This document shows positions 1 to 4,646 of a DNA stretch of 5,851 nucleotides, in pieces. This stretch comes from Ruminococcus sp. UBA4383. Lineage in GTDB: Bacteria > Bacillota > Clostridia > Oscillospirales > Ruminococcaceae. The stretch spans positions 1-5,851 of the forward strand of contig DGRR01000030.1 of the NCBI GenBank assembly GCA_002389995.1, in the 5' to 3' direction. Position 1 is the stretch's first letter, and the number at the start of each line of letters is the position of its first letter. A program made the translations under genes and the position numbers. Under the pieces are notes generated by a model. The model searched no databases and was not told where the DNA came from. It saw only the letters and a program-made list of their open reading frames with translations.

Positions 1-355
1 TTGTCAGTCCGAATATGGAGGCATTTGTATATATATTTTCTCTGCCCGTCATATCGGGGTGAAATCCTGCACCGAGTTCGAGGAGACTTGAAATTCTTCC
101 CTGAATCTTAATATTTCCGCTGTCGGGGTAGATTATCTTAGTCAGTAGTTTCAATAAAGTACTTTTTCCGCACCCGTTATGTCCGACAAGTCCGACAGCC
201 TCGCCTTTTTCAATATCGAAAGATATTCCGTCAAGGATAACTCTTTCCTCATATCTTCTGCGGTTGCTGAAAAGTAATTTTTCCTTTATGGTCTGCCCCT
301 TGTCAAAATAAACCTTAAAGCTTTTTTTAACGTCCCTTACTTCTATGACTGCCAT
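1..355 (-). CDS. Polysaccharide ABC exporter, ATP-binding subunit (TagH/Wzt class), partial
   Basis: This is the N-terminal 118 residues of an ABC ATPase; the gene continues past the left edge. Walker A is GHNGCGKST at residues 58-66. The following stretch, LLELGAGFHPDMTGREN at about 91-107, is the form seen in ATPases that export O-antigen, teichoic acid or other cell-wall glycans, rather than in sugar or drug importers. The signature motif, Walker B and any C-terminal glycan-binding domain lie outside the window. The ATG shares one base with the permease stop codon (TAATG), and its GGAGG site lies inside the permease gene at 363-367, so the two are probably translationally coupled. By family knowledge it drives export of an undecaprenyl-linked polysaccharide across the membrane from the cytoplasmic face. 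The substrate cannot be told from this fragment. The class is confident; the subfamily is less so. Confidence 0.93.
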   Translation of the reverse strand, partial: MAVIEVRDVKKSFKVYFDKGQTIKEKLLFSNRRRYEERVILDGISFDIEKGEAVGLVGHNGCGKSTLLKLLTKIIYPDSGNIKIQGRISSLLELGAGFHPDMTGRENIYTNASIFGLT

Positions 356-1131
356 TACAATTCCTCCGCAAAGTGCTTTTTCAGTTTTCCGAATATCATA
401 AGCCCTCCGAAAAATATAATCATGCTTTCCGCAAATGCAAGGATAATTATTTTAAATTCAGGGAAATTCCCATAGTATAATATATCCCTGTATGCGATTA
501 TAATGGGCGACATTGGATTTATCAGATATAATGCCATATATTTTTCAGGTATATAGCTTACGGGATATACAACAGGCGAAAGATACATAAGTGCCATATT
601 CAGAACACTCATTATATGTTCAAGGTCTCGCAGATATACCGTGAGAGATGATGTTATCATTGTAACACCTGCAACAAGAAAAAGCTGTATAATCATCACT
701 ATGGGGAGCATTAAAAGCGGTATCAGCTTTATTTTCAGCGGAGATATTATATATACCGCAAAAATTACAATGAATGAAAGTATCATATTTACAAAACTGC
801 TGAGAGTATATGAGAGAGGGAGAACTTCACGGGGAAAGTATATTTTTTTAACCATATTTGCCTGACCCAGCACAGCTTTTGAGCCTGTCGTAAGGGCTGA
901 TGAAAAAAATATCCACGGCACAAGTGCTACAAACAAATGCATATAGTAATTCGGCATGGGATTTCTGAGTATAACCTGAAATACAAGAGTATATACCCCA
1001 AGCTGTAAAAGCGGATTTATAAAAGTCCAGAGAAATCCCAATACAGAGCCTTTATATCTTCCTTTCAGGTCTTTTTTAACAAGAGATGCCGTCATTGTCC
1101 TGTACATATACAATTCTCTTATAAGCTGCAT
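355..1131 (-). CDS. Polysaccharide ABC exporter, permease subunit (ABC-2 type, TagG/Wzm class)
   Basis: This is a complete 258-residue integral membrane protein, the usual length for this family. An amphipathic N-terminus (residues 1-30, with KKDLKGRYKGSVLG at 19-32) precedes about six hydrophobic segments at roughly 34-56, 65-82, 107-129, 136-162, 173-193 and 226-247. The YKGSVLGFLW...NP motif and the VYLRDLEHI loop (165-173) are typical of ABC-2 permeases that export O-antigen or teichoic acid. The start is fixed by AGGAGG five bases upstream; internal methionines at 9 and 13 have no comparable site. It pairs with the overlapping downstream ATPase to form a four-part (2+2) exporter. No glycosyltransferases are in view, so the exported polymer is unknown; they may lie beyond the left edge. 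Confidence 0.93.
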   Translation of the reverse strand: MQLIRELYMYRTMTASLVKKDLKGRYKGSVLGFLWTFINPLLQLGVYTLVFQVILRNPMPNYYMHLFVALVPWIFFSSALTTGSKAVLGQANMVKKIYFPREVLPLSYTLSSFVNMILSFIVIFAVYIISPLKIKLIPLLMLPIVMIIQLFLVAGVTMITSSLTVYLRDLEHIMSVLNMALMYLSPVVYPVSYIPEKYMALYLINPMSPIIIAYRDILYYGNFPEFKIIILAFAESMIIFFGGLMIFGKLKKHFAEEL

Positions 1132-1132
1132 T

Positions 1133-1143
1133 ATAACCTCCTA
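1133..1143 (-). promoter_or_regulatory. Ribosome binding site of exporter permease
   Basis: The minus strand reads AGGAGG followed by five bases (TTATA) and ATG. This near-ideal Shine-Dalgarno site decides between three closely spaced methionines at the permease N-terminus. Confidence 0.85.
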
Positions 1144-1147
1144 TTTG

Positions 1148-1216
1148 AAATGGGGGGAGCTGCCCTTTGAGCCTTGCCATTTGTCAGGGGGCGGCTTATC
1201 CCCCAAGCCCCCTTTT
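1148..1216 (-). repeat. G/C-rich inverted-repeat block in exporter leader
   Basis: This short block is far richer in G and C than its surroundings. It holds G runs at 1152-1157 and 1187-1191 and C runs at 1200-1204 and 1208-1212. Two nested inverted repeats are visible: AAATGG/CCATTT (1148-1153 with 1177-1182), and GGCTT/AAGCC around a 7-base loop (1193-1197 with 1205-1209), the latter flanked by pairing G and C runs. Because several G and C runs can exchange partners, the RNA could take alternative folds. It lies between the predicted exporter promoter and its ribosome binding site, so it would be transcribed as leader. It may instead be a copy of a dispersed palindromic element of the host genome, which one window cannot decide. 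Confidence 0.55.
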
Positions 1217-1242
1217 AATCTGATAATAATATTCTGCTATAT

Positions 1243-1271
1243 ATTATATCAGATTTTTTCTTAAAATGCAA
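1243..1271 (-). promoter_or_regulatory. Predicted sigma-A promoter of ABC exporter operon
   Basis: The minus strand has an exact TATAAT -10 (1248 to 1243), a 17-base spacer and a weak -35, TTGCAT (1271 to 1266, three of six consensus bases). Transcription would start near 1236 and give a leader of about 105 bases that contains the G/C-rich block. It sits just downstream of the terminator of the preceding minus-strand gene, which fits a separate transcription unit. Confidence 0.55.
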
Positions 1272-1279
1272 GACATATG

Positions 1280-1310
1280 AAAAAATCGCAGTAATTCAAT
1301 CACTGCGATT
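1280..1310 (-). terminator. Rho-independent terminator of XRE regulator gene
   Basis: On the minus strand AATCGCAGT (1310-1302) pairs perfectly with ACTGCGATT (1292-1284) around a 9-base loop, followed by six T residues (1285-1280). The stem begins inside the stop codon of the regulator gene, so termination is immediate. It separates that gene from the exporter operon on the same strand. Confidence 0.85.
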
Positions 1311-1638
1311 ATATTAATTGTTTATTTATAAGCATTTCCGCAAAGAGTTCAAGCCTACCCTTGTCCTTTTCGCTTAGACGGTGGTATATATCGGAAATAT
1401 CAGCTTTTTTCTCAATTATAGAGCCTGAACAGCTCTTGCGGTTGGTTCTTCCTGCGATATAGTCAAGAGATACTCCGTAATAATCGGCAAGTGCTATTAC
1501 TTTTTCAAAGGGTATATCCGTTTCTCCACGCTCATATTTTCCGTAATGATTTACAGACACGCCTATTATTTCGGCAACGTCCTTTTGTGTGAGGTCAGCA
1601 TCTTCTTTTAAGTCTTTCAGTCTTTGGTAATATCCCAT
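1309..1638 (-). CDS. XRE-family helix-turn-helix transcriptional regulator
   Basis: This is a 109-residue cytoplasmic DNA-binding protein. Residues 5-63 form an XRE/Cro-C1 type helix-turn-helix domain: LTQKDVAEIIGVSVNHYGKYERG at 16-38 holds helices 2 and 3, and the domain ends with the usual GVSLDYIAGRT (55-65). The C-terminal part (about 80-106) is a single predicted helix of unknown role, possibly dimerisation. It is divergent from the membrane-anchored NPCBM-like protein gene. The 143-base gap holds overlapping promoters and palindromes, the arrangement typical of a repressor that controls itself and its divergent neighbour. That control is inferred, not seen. The ribosome binding site is weak (AGAG upstream of ATG at 1638), which suits a low-level regulator. 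The target and inducer cannot be told from the sequence. Confidence 0.9.
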   Translation of the reverse strand: MGYYQRLKDLKEDADLTQKDVAEIIGVSVNHYGKYERGETDIPFEKVIALADYYGVSLDYIAGRTNRKSCSGSIIEKKADISDIYHRLSEKDKGRLELFAEMLINKQLI

Positions 1639-1673
1639 AAATAACGCTCTTTTCTATTGTTTAATATAATGAA

Positions 1674-1690
1674 ATTATATCATATATAAT
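1674..1690. promoter_or_regulatory. Candidate operator palindrome over regulator -10
   Basis: ATTATAT-CAT-ATATAAT is a perfect 7-3-7 inverted repeat that covers the -10 box of the regulator gene. It is a plausible autoregulatory site for the XRE protein. The sequence is all A/T apart from the centre, so chance in an A/T-rich gap cannot be excluded. A second imperfect site, TTGA-CGT-TCAA at 1700-1710, lies on the overlapping -35 boxes. Confidence 0.4.
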
Positions 1691-1703
1691 AGTTTATTGT
1701 TGA
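1674..1703 (-). promoter_or_regulatory. Predicted promoter of XRE regulator gene
   Basis: The minus strand has an exact TATAAT -10 (1679 to 1674) and a -35 of TCAACA (1703 to 1698, four of six consensus bases) with an 18-base spacer. The -35 box shares positions 1700-1703 with the -35 of the divergent plus-strand promoter, so RNA polymerase probably cannot occupy both at once. Confidence 0.5.
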
Positions 1704-1728
1704 CGTTCAATTTTATTTATGGTATAAT
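1700..1728 (+). promoter_or_regulatory. Predicted sigma-A promoter of NPCBM-like surface protein gene
   Basis: TTGACG (1700-1705, five of six consensus bases) is followed by a 17-base spacer and an exact TATAAT (1723-1728). The start would be near 1735, giving a leader of about 47 bases. This is a strong promoter as written, so low expression in some conditions would require repression. Confidence 0.75.
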
Positions 1729-1735
1729 TCATTAA

Positions 1736-1757
1736 AATCCATTCTATAAAATGGATT
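1736..1757 (+). promoter_or_regulatory. 5'-end hairpin or operator in leader of surface protein gene
   Basis: AATCCATT (1736-1743) and AATGGATT (1750-1757) form a perfect 8-base inverted repeat with a 6-base loop. It starts at or next to the predicted transcription start, so it could act as an RNA hairpin protecting the 5' end or as a DNA operator downstream of the promoter. The gene's ribosome binding site, AAAGGAG at 1767-1773, lies outside it, eight bases before ATG. Confidence 0.5.
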
Positions 1758-1781
1758 AAAGAACGCAAAGGAGTAATTTTT

Positions 1782-2513
1782 ATGGGAAGTCTTAAAGAGA
1801 AAAAAACGGCAATAGGTATCACCGGAATTGTATCGGGTGCAATTTTGCTTATTTCTGTTCTTGCCAACTTGGGTCAGATAAAAGAAACATGGTTTCCTAA
1901 AAAACCTGAAAGTTCGTCATCTCAACAACAATCTTCTTCTGTTGAATCCACCAAAGAAAAAAACAACGGTAAATCCAGTCAAATAAATATTTCCGATGAC
2001 AGCTATTCCGCTGTTGTAACTGAACCGCCCACTGAAGCTCCTACCGAACCACTAACAGAACCGCCTCCGACTGAACCGCCTGTTGTCTATTTGAGCGATT
2101 TAAAAGCTGTTGAATCCTCAATGTTTGACGAGAATATTGAAAGTGCTGGAGATACTGTTGGCAATAGATATTACAATCACTTTGGAGTTTTAAATACCAA
2201 TGGCTATGAACTGGATATGTATCGTGGCACTCCATTTGTAACGTATTATTTAGGTGGCAAATATAAAACATTAACGGGAACTATTGCGGTATATGACAAA
2301 AGTGTAGATAAAACCAGTGAATTAATTATATCTTGTGATGATAATGTTGTATTTGGGACAGGAGAAGTCAGCAGGACTTTTGCGCCAGAAGAATTTTCTA
2401 TTAATGTTGAAAATTGTCAATGGCTTAAATTCTCAGTTGTTGATAGACTTGGGAATCGCTACCTTTATGCTCAATATATTGATTTTATCATAGCTAATTG
2501 TATATTAGAATAA
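1782..2513 (+). CDS. Membrane-anchored surface protein with Pro/Thr/Glu linker and NPCBM-like domain
   Basis: This 243-residue protein was not matched to a named gene. A short basic N-terminus (KEKK) precedes one hydrophobic segment at about 10-30, which should act as an uncleaved anchor. Next comes a Ser/Gln/Lys-rich stretch (43-66) and a TEPPTEAPTEP-type linker (80-100) of the kind common in ruminococcal extracellular proteins. Residues about 102-240 resemble the NPCBM/NEW2 beta-sandwich family. The recognisable part is YYLGGKYKTLTGTIAVYDKS (155-174), then an xVxF strand and a late WLKFSVVD strand (214-221). By family knowledge such domains bind carbohydrate or accompany glycoside hydrolases; no catalytic domain is present here. 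The protein would be displayed outside the cell, perhaps contacting wall glycan. It is divergent from the XRE regulator and convergent with a lipoprotein gene. The domain call is by eye, moderately sure. Confidence 0.85.
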   Translation: MGSLKEKKTAIGITGIVSGAILLISVLANLGQIKETWFPKKPESSSSQQQSSSVESTKEKNNGKSSQINISDDSYSAVVTEPPTEAPTEPLTEPPPTEPPVVYLSDLKAVESSMFDENIESAGDTVGNRYYNHFGVLNTNGYELDMYRGTPFVTYYLGGKYKTLTGTIAVYDKSVDKTSELIISCDDNVVFGTGEVSRTFAPEEFSINVENCQWLKFSVVDRLGNRYLYAQYIDFIIANCILE

Positions 2514-2517
2514 TGAT

Positions 2518-2551
2518 AAAAAACTGCCGCCCGTTTCGTATGGGCGGCAGT
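2518..2551 (-). terminator. Shared hairpin terminator between convergent genes
   Basis: CTGCCGCCC (2524-2532) pairs perfectly with GGGCGGCAG (2542-2550) around a 9-base loop, extended by one A-T pair. On the minus strand it is followed by six T residues, making a classic strong terminator for the lipoprotein gene, 23 bases after its stop. On the plus strand the tail is TATCTCTTTGTC, so it is a weaker terminator for the surface protein gene, beginning ten bases after that stop. It probably serves both. Confidence 0.88.
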
Positions 2552-2573
2552 ATCTCTTTGTCTTAAATTATAA

Positions 2574-3392
2574 TTATTCGGGGATTCCTGAAATAGTGAA
2601 GTTTACTTCAACTTCTTTCCATGTTGCAAAATCAGCCTTGTCAACTATAACAGGTGAATAAGCTGCTGCGGCATCTGTGGGAGTACCGTCAACTACAAGT
2701 GCGCCCTCTGTTGAAGCGGCATCATCGGGAAGTTTGTCTACCCAGCCGTTATAGATATTAGACCTGAGTTCTTTTCCGTCATCGGAAGAAGTATAGTTTT
2801 TAGCGGTCATAGTGATTTCTTTTCCGTCAACCTTTATGGAGTCGATAGTGATAATTGCATCGGGGAATAAAGTTTTTCCGTCCTTAATCATTACAGCGGC
2901 GAACATAAGACCTGAAGGAACTACACTTGCGTCATTTGCATCGCTTGTGGTATCATAGCGGAAACCGTTGGTATCGGTTGTTACACTTACTGTATAACTG
3001 CCGTTGCCCTCAATATGGGGAACACCTGCATTATATGTGAGCATAGTATCATTTGCGCCCCAGTAATTAATCCAGCCCTGTTCTTCATTTATAGCGAGGT
3101 ATGCATCGCCTGATTCTGCAACAACAGCATCTTCAAATTCAACATCATCATCTGCAACAGCAATAGGGACATCTTCTTCATCAGGGGTGGCTGTTGCAAC
3201 ATCTTCGCTTGCTTCTTCACTTGCAGCAGTAACTTCTTCGGTTGTTGTTTCTTCTGTTGCTGATGATTCCTCAGCCTTTGAAGAAGAATCTGCTGTTGAT
3301 GAACTGCTGTTTTCTGTTCCTGCCTCACCGCATGAAGCAAAAGCGGAGCATATGAGGGCTGATGCAAGGAGACATGAAATTAATTTCTTCAT
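2574..3392 (-). CDS. Secreted lipoprotein of unknown function
   Basis: This is a 272-residue protein. Residues 1-20 are a lipoprotein signal peptide: MKK, a hydrophobic core, then the lipobox FASC with Cys21 as the likely lipidated residue. Residues 23-95 are a low-complexity Ser/Thr/Glu/Asp/Ala tether, strongly acidic. Residues about 96-272 form a folded domain with alternating strand-like segments, for example GWINYW (106-111), GNGSYTVSV (129-137), MFAAVMIKDG (163-172), ITIDSIKVDGKEI (181-193) and WKEVEVNFTISG (258-269). This looks like a beta-sandwich, and the single strand-end aromatics would suit glycan binding, but I do not recognise a named family. It should sit on the outer face of the membrane. 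It has its own promoter upstream and a shared terminator downstream, so it is probably monocistronic. A start at 3392 is supported by the signal peptide and an AAAGAGG site. Confidence 0.88.
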   Translation of the reverse strand: MKKLISCLLASALICSAFASCGEAGTENSSSSTADSSSKAEESSATEETTTEEVTAASEEASEDVATATPDEEDVPIAVADDDVEFEDAVVAESGDAYLAINEEQGWINYWGANDTMLTYNAGVPHIEGNGSYTVSVTTDTNGFRYDTTSDANDASVVPSGLMFAAVMIKDGKTLFPDAIITIDSIKVDGKEITMTAKNYTSSDDGKELRSNIYNGWVDKLPDDAASTEGALVVDGTPTDAAAAYSPVIVDKADFATWKEVEVNFTISGIPE

Positions 3393-3401
3393 AAAATAAA
3401 A

Positions 3402-3408
3402 CCTCTTT
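3402..3408 (-). promoter_or_regulatory. Ribosome binding site of lipoprotein gene
   Basis: The minus strand reads AAAGAGG nine bases before the ATG at 3392. It is moderately strong and agrees with the start defined by the signal peptide. Confidence 0.7.
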
Positions 3409-3427
3409 CCTGAGTTTTAACAAATTT

Positions 3428-3461
3428 CAGGCACACAACAACGAGAGGGACTGCGTACCTG
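3428..3461 (-). promoter_or_regulatory. Hairpin at 5' end of lipoprotein mRNA
   Basis: In the minus-strand RNA, CAGGUACGCA (3461-3452) pairs with UGUGUGCCUG (3437-3428) as ten consecutive pairs including two G-U, around a 14-base loop. It begins about five bases after the predicted transcription start near 3466. That position suits a 5'-end stabiliser. The G-U pairs form only in RNA, which argues for an RNA role over a DNA operator. Confidence 0.45.
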
Positions 3462-3472
3462 TCTGTAATATT

Positions 3473-3501
3473 ATAATACACAATTATCCTATTTATTTCA
3501 A
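3473..3501 (-). promoter_or_regulatory. Predicted sigma-A promoter of lipoprotein gene
   Basis: The minus strand has TTGAAA (3501 to 3496, five of six consensus bases), a 17-base spacer and TATTAT (3478 to 3473, five of six). The leader would be about 74 bases. The rest of the 184-base gap (3393-3576) holds the leader hairpin, the ribosome binding site and an A/T-rich stretch without a convincing terminator for the upstream gene. Confidence 0.65.
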
Positions 3502-3576
3502 GATATTTAATTCACAAACTTTATAAAATAAATTTTTCCGAATTATGTAATATTGCTGAAAAACAGCATAAACACG

Positions 3577-4497
3577 CTATTCTGCCGTTTCTTTGCCGTA
3601 GTATGTGAGAATGCCGTAAATTTTAGACTGTCCCTTTTCGTGGGCATATTCAATAAAATTATTGATATTTCGTTTTGTAAGTAGCTTTTTATTGTCCACA
3701 ATTTTTTTAACAAGTTCAACATTTCCCTTTTCGATTGCAAATTTAAAAATCTTCGTGAAATTTTTTTTGAAATAAGCATCAAATATTTCGCTTGAATAAT
3801 CTGCGAGATACATATCGCAGAGAATGCCATATTTCACAGAATGAGCCATTTTAACGGAAAAATCCTCATTTCCTATCATATCAAGAACATCATAGATACT
3901 TGTATCCGATTCTGATATATCTTTCAGGTTCAGTCTGATATTTTTAAACGATACTGTTTCAAGTCTTTCACATTCCCCAAGAGCCCACTTTGCAACACTG
4001 TCAACGCTGTCAGGAATATTGATATTTACGTCATTTCCCTTGTATTCAACCAATATCTTGTTTATAATTACAAAGTCATCAGGATAATCTTCAAGCCATT
4101 TTGTACCATCAAAAGCACCTATGCCAATGCTTGTAACGCTGTCAGGAATTGTTATTGATTTAAGATTTTTACAATAAAAAAAAGTCATTCTCTCAATATT
4201 TGTTACACTGTCAGGGATAGTTATTGATTCAAGGCTTTTACAATAAGCAAAAGCTTCTTCACCGATATATGTCAGGCTTTTCGGAAGAGTCACCGATTTA
4301 AGGCTTTCGCAGTTTGAAAAAGCTACTCGTCCGATTTGTTTGACCCCATATGGGATTTTCACCGATGTAATATTTTTACGGAAAAAGAAAGCACCCTCTG
4401 CAATTAATTTAATTCCCTTCGGGATAACAATATCTGTAATTTCGTCCTCTTCATGATAAGAACTTACAACACCCTCATATTTGATTTCAAAGCCCAT
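3577..4497 (-). CDS. BspA-type leucine-rich repeat protein with helical C-terminus
   Basis: This is a 306-residue protein. Residues about 20-135 hold four to five LRR_5 (BspA-type) repeats of 23 residues, each of the form L-x-S-I-T-I-P-D-S-V-T-x-I-x-x-x-A-F-x-x-C. A sixth partial repeat (IPDSVDSVAKWALGECERLETV, about 161-182) follows an insert. Residues about 195-306 are predicted helical and include ankyrin-like phrases such as FAIEKGNVELVKKIV (252-266). There is no signal peptide or membrane segment, so it is probably cytoplasmic, unlike classical BspA surface proteins. Repeats of this kind bind proteins; the partner is unknown. The ATG at 4497 is chosen because AGGAGG lies six bases upstream. 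The frame extends 20 codons further to a TTG, but that TTG is the -35 box of the gene's own promoter. The gene is divergent from spoVAD. Confidence 0.9.
   Translation of the reverse strand: MGFEIKYEGVVSSYHEEDEITDIVIPKGIKLIAEGAFFFRKNITSVKIPYGVKQIGRVAFSNCESLKSVTLPKSLTYIGEEAFAYCKSLESITIPDSVTNIERMTFFYCKNLKSITIPDSVTSIGIGAFDGTKWLEDYPDDFVIINKILVEYKGNDVNINIPDSVDSVAKWALGECERLETVSFKNIRLNLKDISESDTSIYDVLDMIGNEDFSVKMAHSVKYGILCDMYLADYSSEIFDAYFKKNFTKIFKFAIEKGNVELVKKIVDNKKLLTKRNINNFIEYAHEKGQSKIYGILTYYGKETAE
4070..4330 (-). repeat. 69-base tandem coding repeats of the LRR domain
   Basis: Units recur every 69 bases (23 codons). Comparing 4132-4185 with 4201-4254 base by base gives 44 matches in 54, more than the protein motif alone requires, so these two units look like a fairly recent duplication. 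The next unit (from about 4270) is more diverged. Confidence 0.75.
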
Positions 4498-4503
4498 GAT
4501 TTG

Positions 4504-4509
4504 CCTCCT
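4504..4509 (-). promoter_or_regulatory. Ribosome binding site of LRR gene
   Basis: The minus strand reads AGGAGG, six bases before the ATG at 4497. It decides the start: no comparable site precedes the upstream TTG at 4557. Confidence 0.88.
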
Positions 4510-4512
4510 GTA

Positions 4513-4542
4513 TGAATACATTTTCTGTATTATAGCATACCG
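4513..4542 (+). promoter_or_regulatory. Candidate sigma-G promoter of spoVAD operon
   Basis: TGAATA (4513-4518) and CATACCG (4536-4542) are separated by 17 bases. The Bacillus sigma-G consensus is about TGAATA, 17-18 bases, CATACTA, so this matches six of six and five of seven. spoVA operons are known sigma-G targets expressed in the forespore. The start would be near 4549, leaving a leader of about 100 bases. The site lies inside the divergent LRR gene promoter. No better candidate was found between here and spoVAD. Confidence 0.45.
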
Positions 4543-4557
4543 ACCGTCAAATGTCAA
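4529..4557 (-). promoter_or_regulatory. Exact-consensus sigma-A promoter of LRR gene
   Basis: The minus strand has TTGACA (4557 to 4552), a 17-base spacer and TATAAT (4534 to 4529), matching the vegetative consensus at all twelve positions. The start would be near 4522, giving a leader of only about 25 bases with the ribosome binding site in it. Confidence 0.88.
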
Positions 4558-4607
4558 TGTATATTCATGAAAATCAGAATATAATTGAAAAAATATGCAA
4601 TAATATT

Positions 4608-4636
4608 ATTGCTCCATAAATAGACGGAGCAATTTT
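4608..4636 (+). terminator. Terminator-like hairpin just upstream of spoVAD
   Basis: ATTGCTCC (4608-4615) pairs perfectly with GGAGCAAT (4626-4633) around a 10-base loop, and the stem ends in a run of four T (4633-4636). One base later comes the spoVAD ribosome binding site. No plus-strand gene upstream needs a terminator within the window. It may be an attenuator, a leader hairpin or a weak insulator. The short T run makes true termination uncertain. Confidence 0.45.
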
Positions 4637-4637
4637 C

Positions 4638-4646
4638 AGGAGGTGA
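4638..4646 (+). promoter_or_regulatory. Ribosome binding site of spoVAD
   Basis: AGGAGGTGA is a full-length match to the 16S rRNA anti-Shine-Dalgarno sequence. It lies seven bases (counted from AGGAGG) before the ATG at 4651 and fixes that start. Confidence 0.9.

Noticed and set aside
641..865. 74-codon plus-strand open frame inside the exporter permease
   Set aside because: It is antisense to a well-supported membrane protein, has no ribosome binding site and no recognisable domain.
1187..1216. G/C hairpin with TTTT as a plus-strand rho-independent terminator
   Set aside because: No plus-strand gene ends nearby, the T run is only four and the stem is bulged. It is better read as part of the minus-strand leader or a repeat element.
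2041..2271. 76-codon minus-strand open frame opposite the surface protein
   Set aside because: It is a shadow of the plus-strand gene, with Gln/Leu-rich noise sequence from the antisense of the linker and no start signals.
3089..3399. Open frames on both strands across the lipoprotein tether (3089-3367 minus, 3187-3399 plus)
   Set aside because: They come from the repetitive Ser/Thr/Glu codons of the real gene read in other frames. The Gln/Lys/Leu-rich or Ser/Val-rich products have no ribosome binding site or domain.
3554..3568. TGCTG-AAAAA-CAGCA hairpin after the LRR gene as a terminator
   Set aside because: The stem is only five bases and on the minus strand is followed by ATATTAC, not a T run. 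No confident terminator for the LRR gene was found, so some read-through into the lipoprotein gene is possible.
3543..3830. 95-codon minus-strand open frame overlapping the end of the LRR gene
   Set aside because: It overlaps the LRR C-terminus in another phase, with no ribosome binding site and composition typical of an A/T-rich shadow frame.
4498..4557. In-frame TTG at 4557 as the start of the LRR protein, adding 20 residues
   Set aside because: The TTG is the first half of an exact TTGACA -35 box, the extension spans the -10 box, and no ribosome binding site precedes it. The ATG at 4497 has AGGAGG at ideal spacing.
4580..4621. TATAAT at 4580-4585 or CATAAAT at 4615-4621 as the spoVAD promoter
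   Set aside because: Neither has a matching -35 box at proper spacing for sigma-A or sigma-G, and the second lies inside the hairpin region next to the ribosome binding site.
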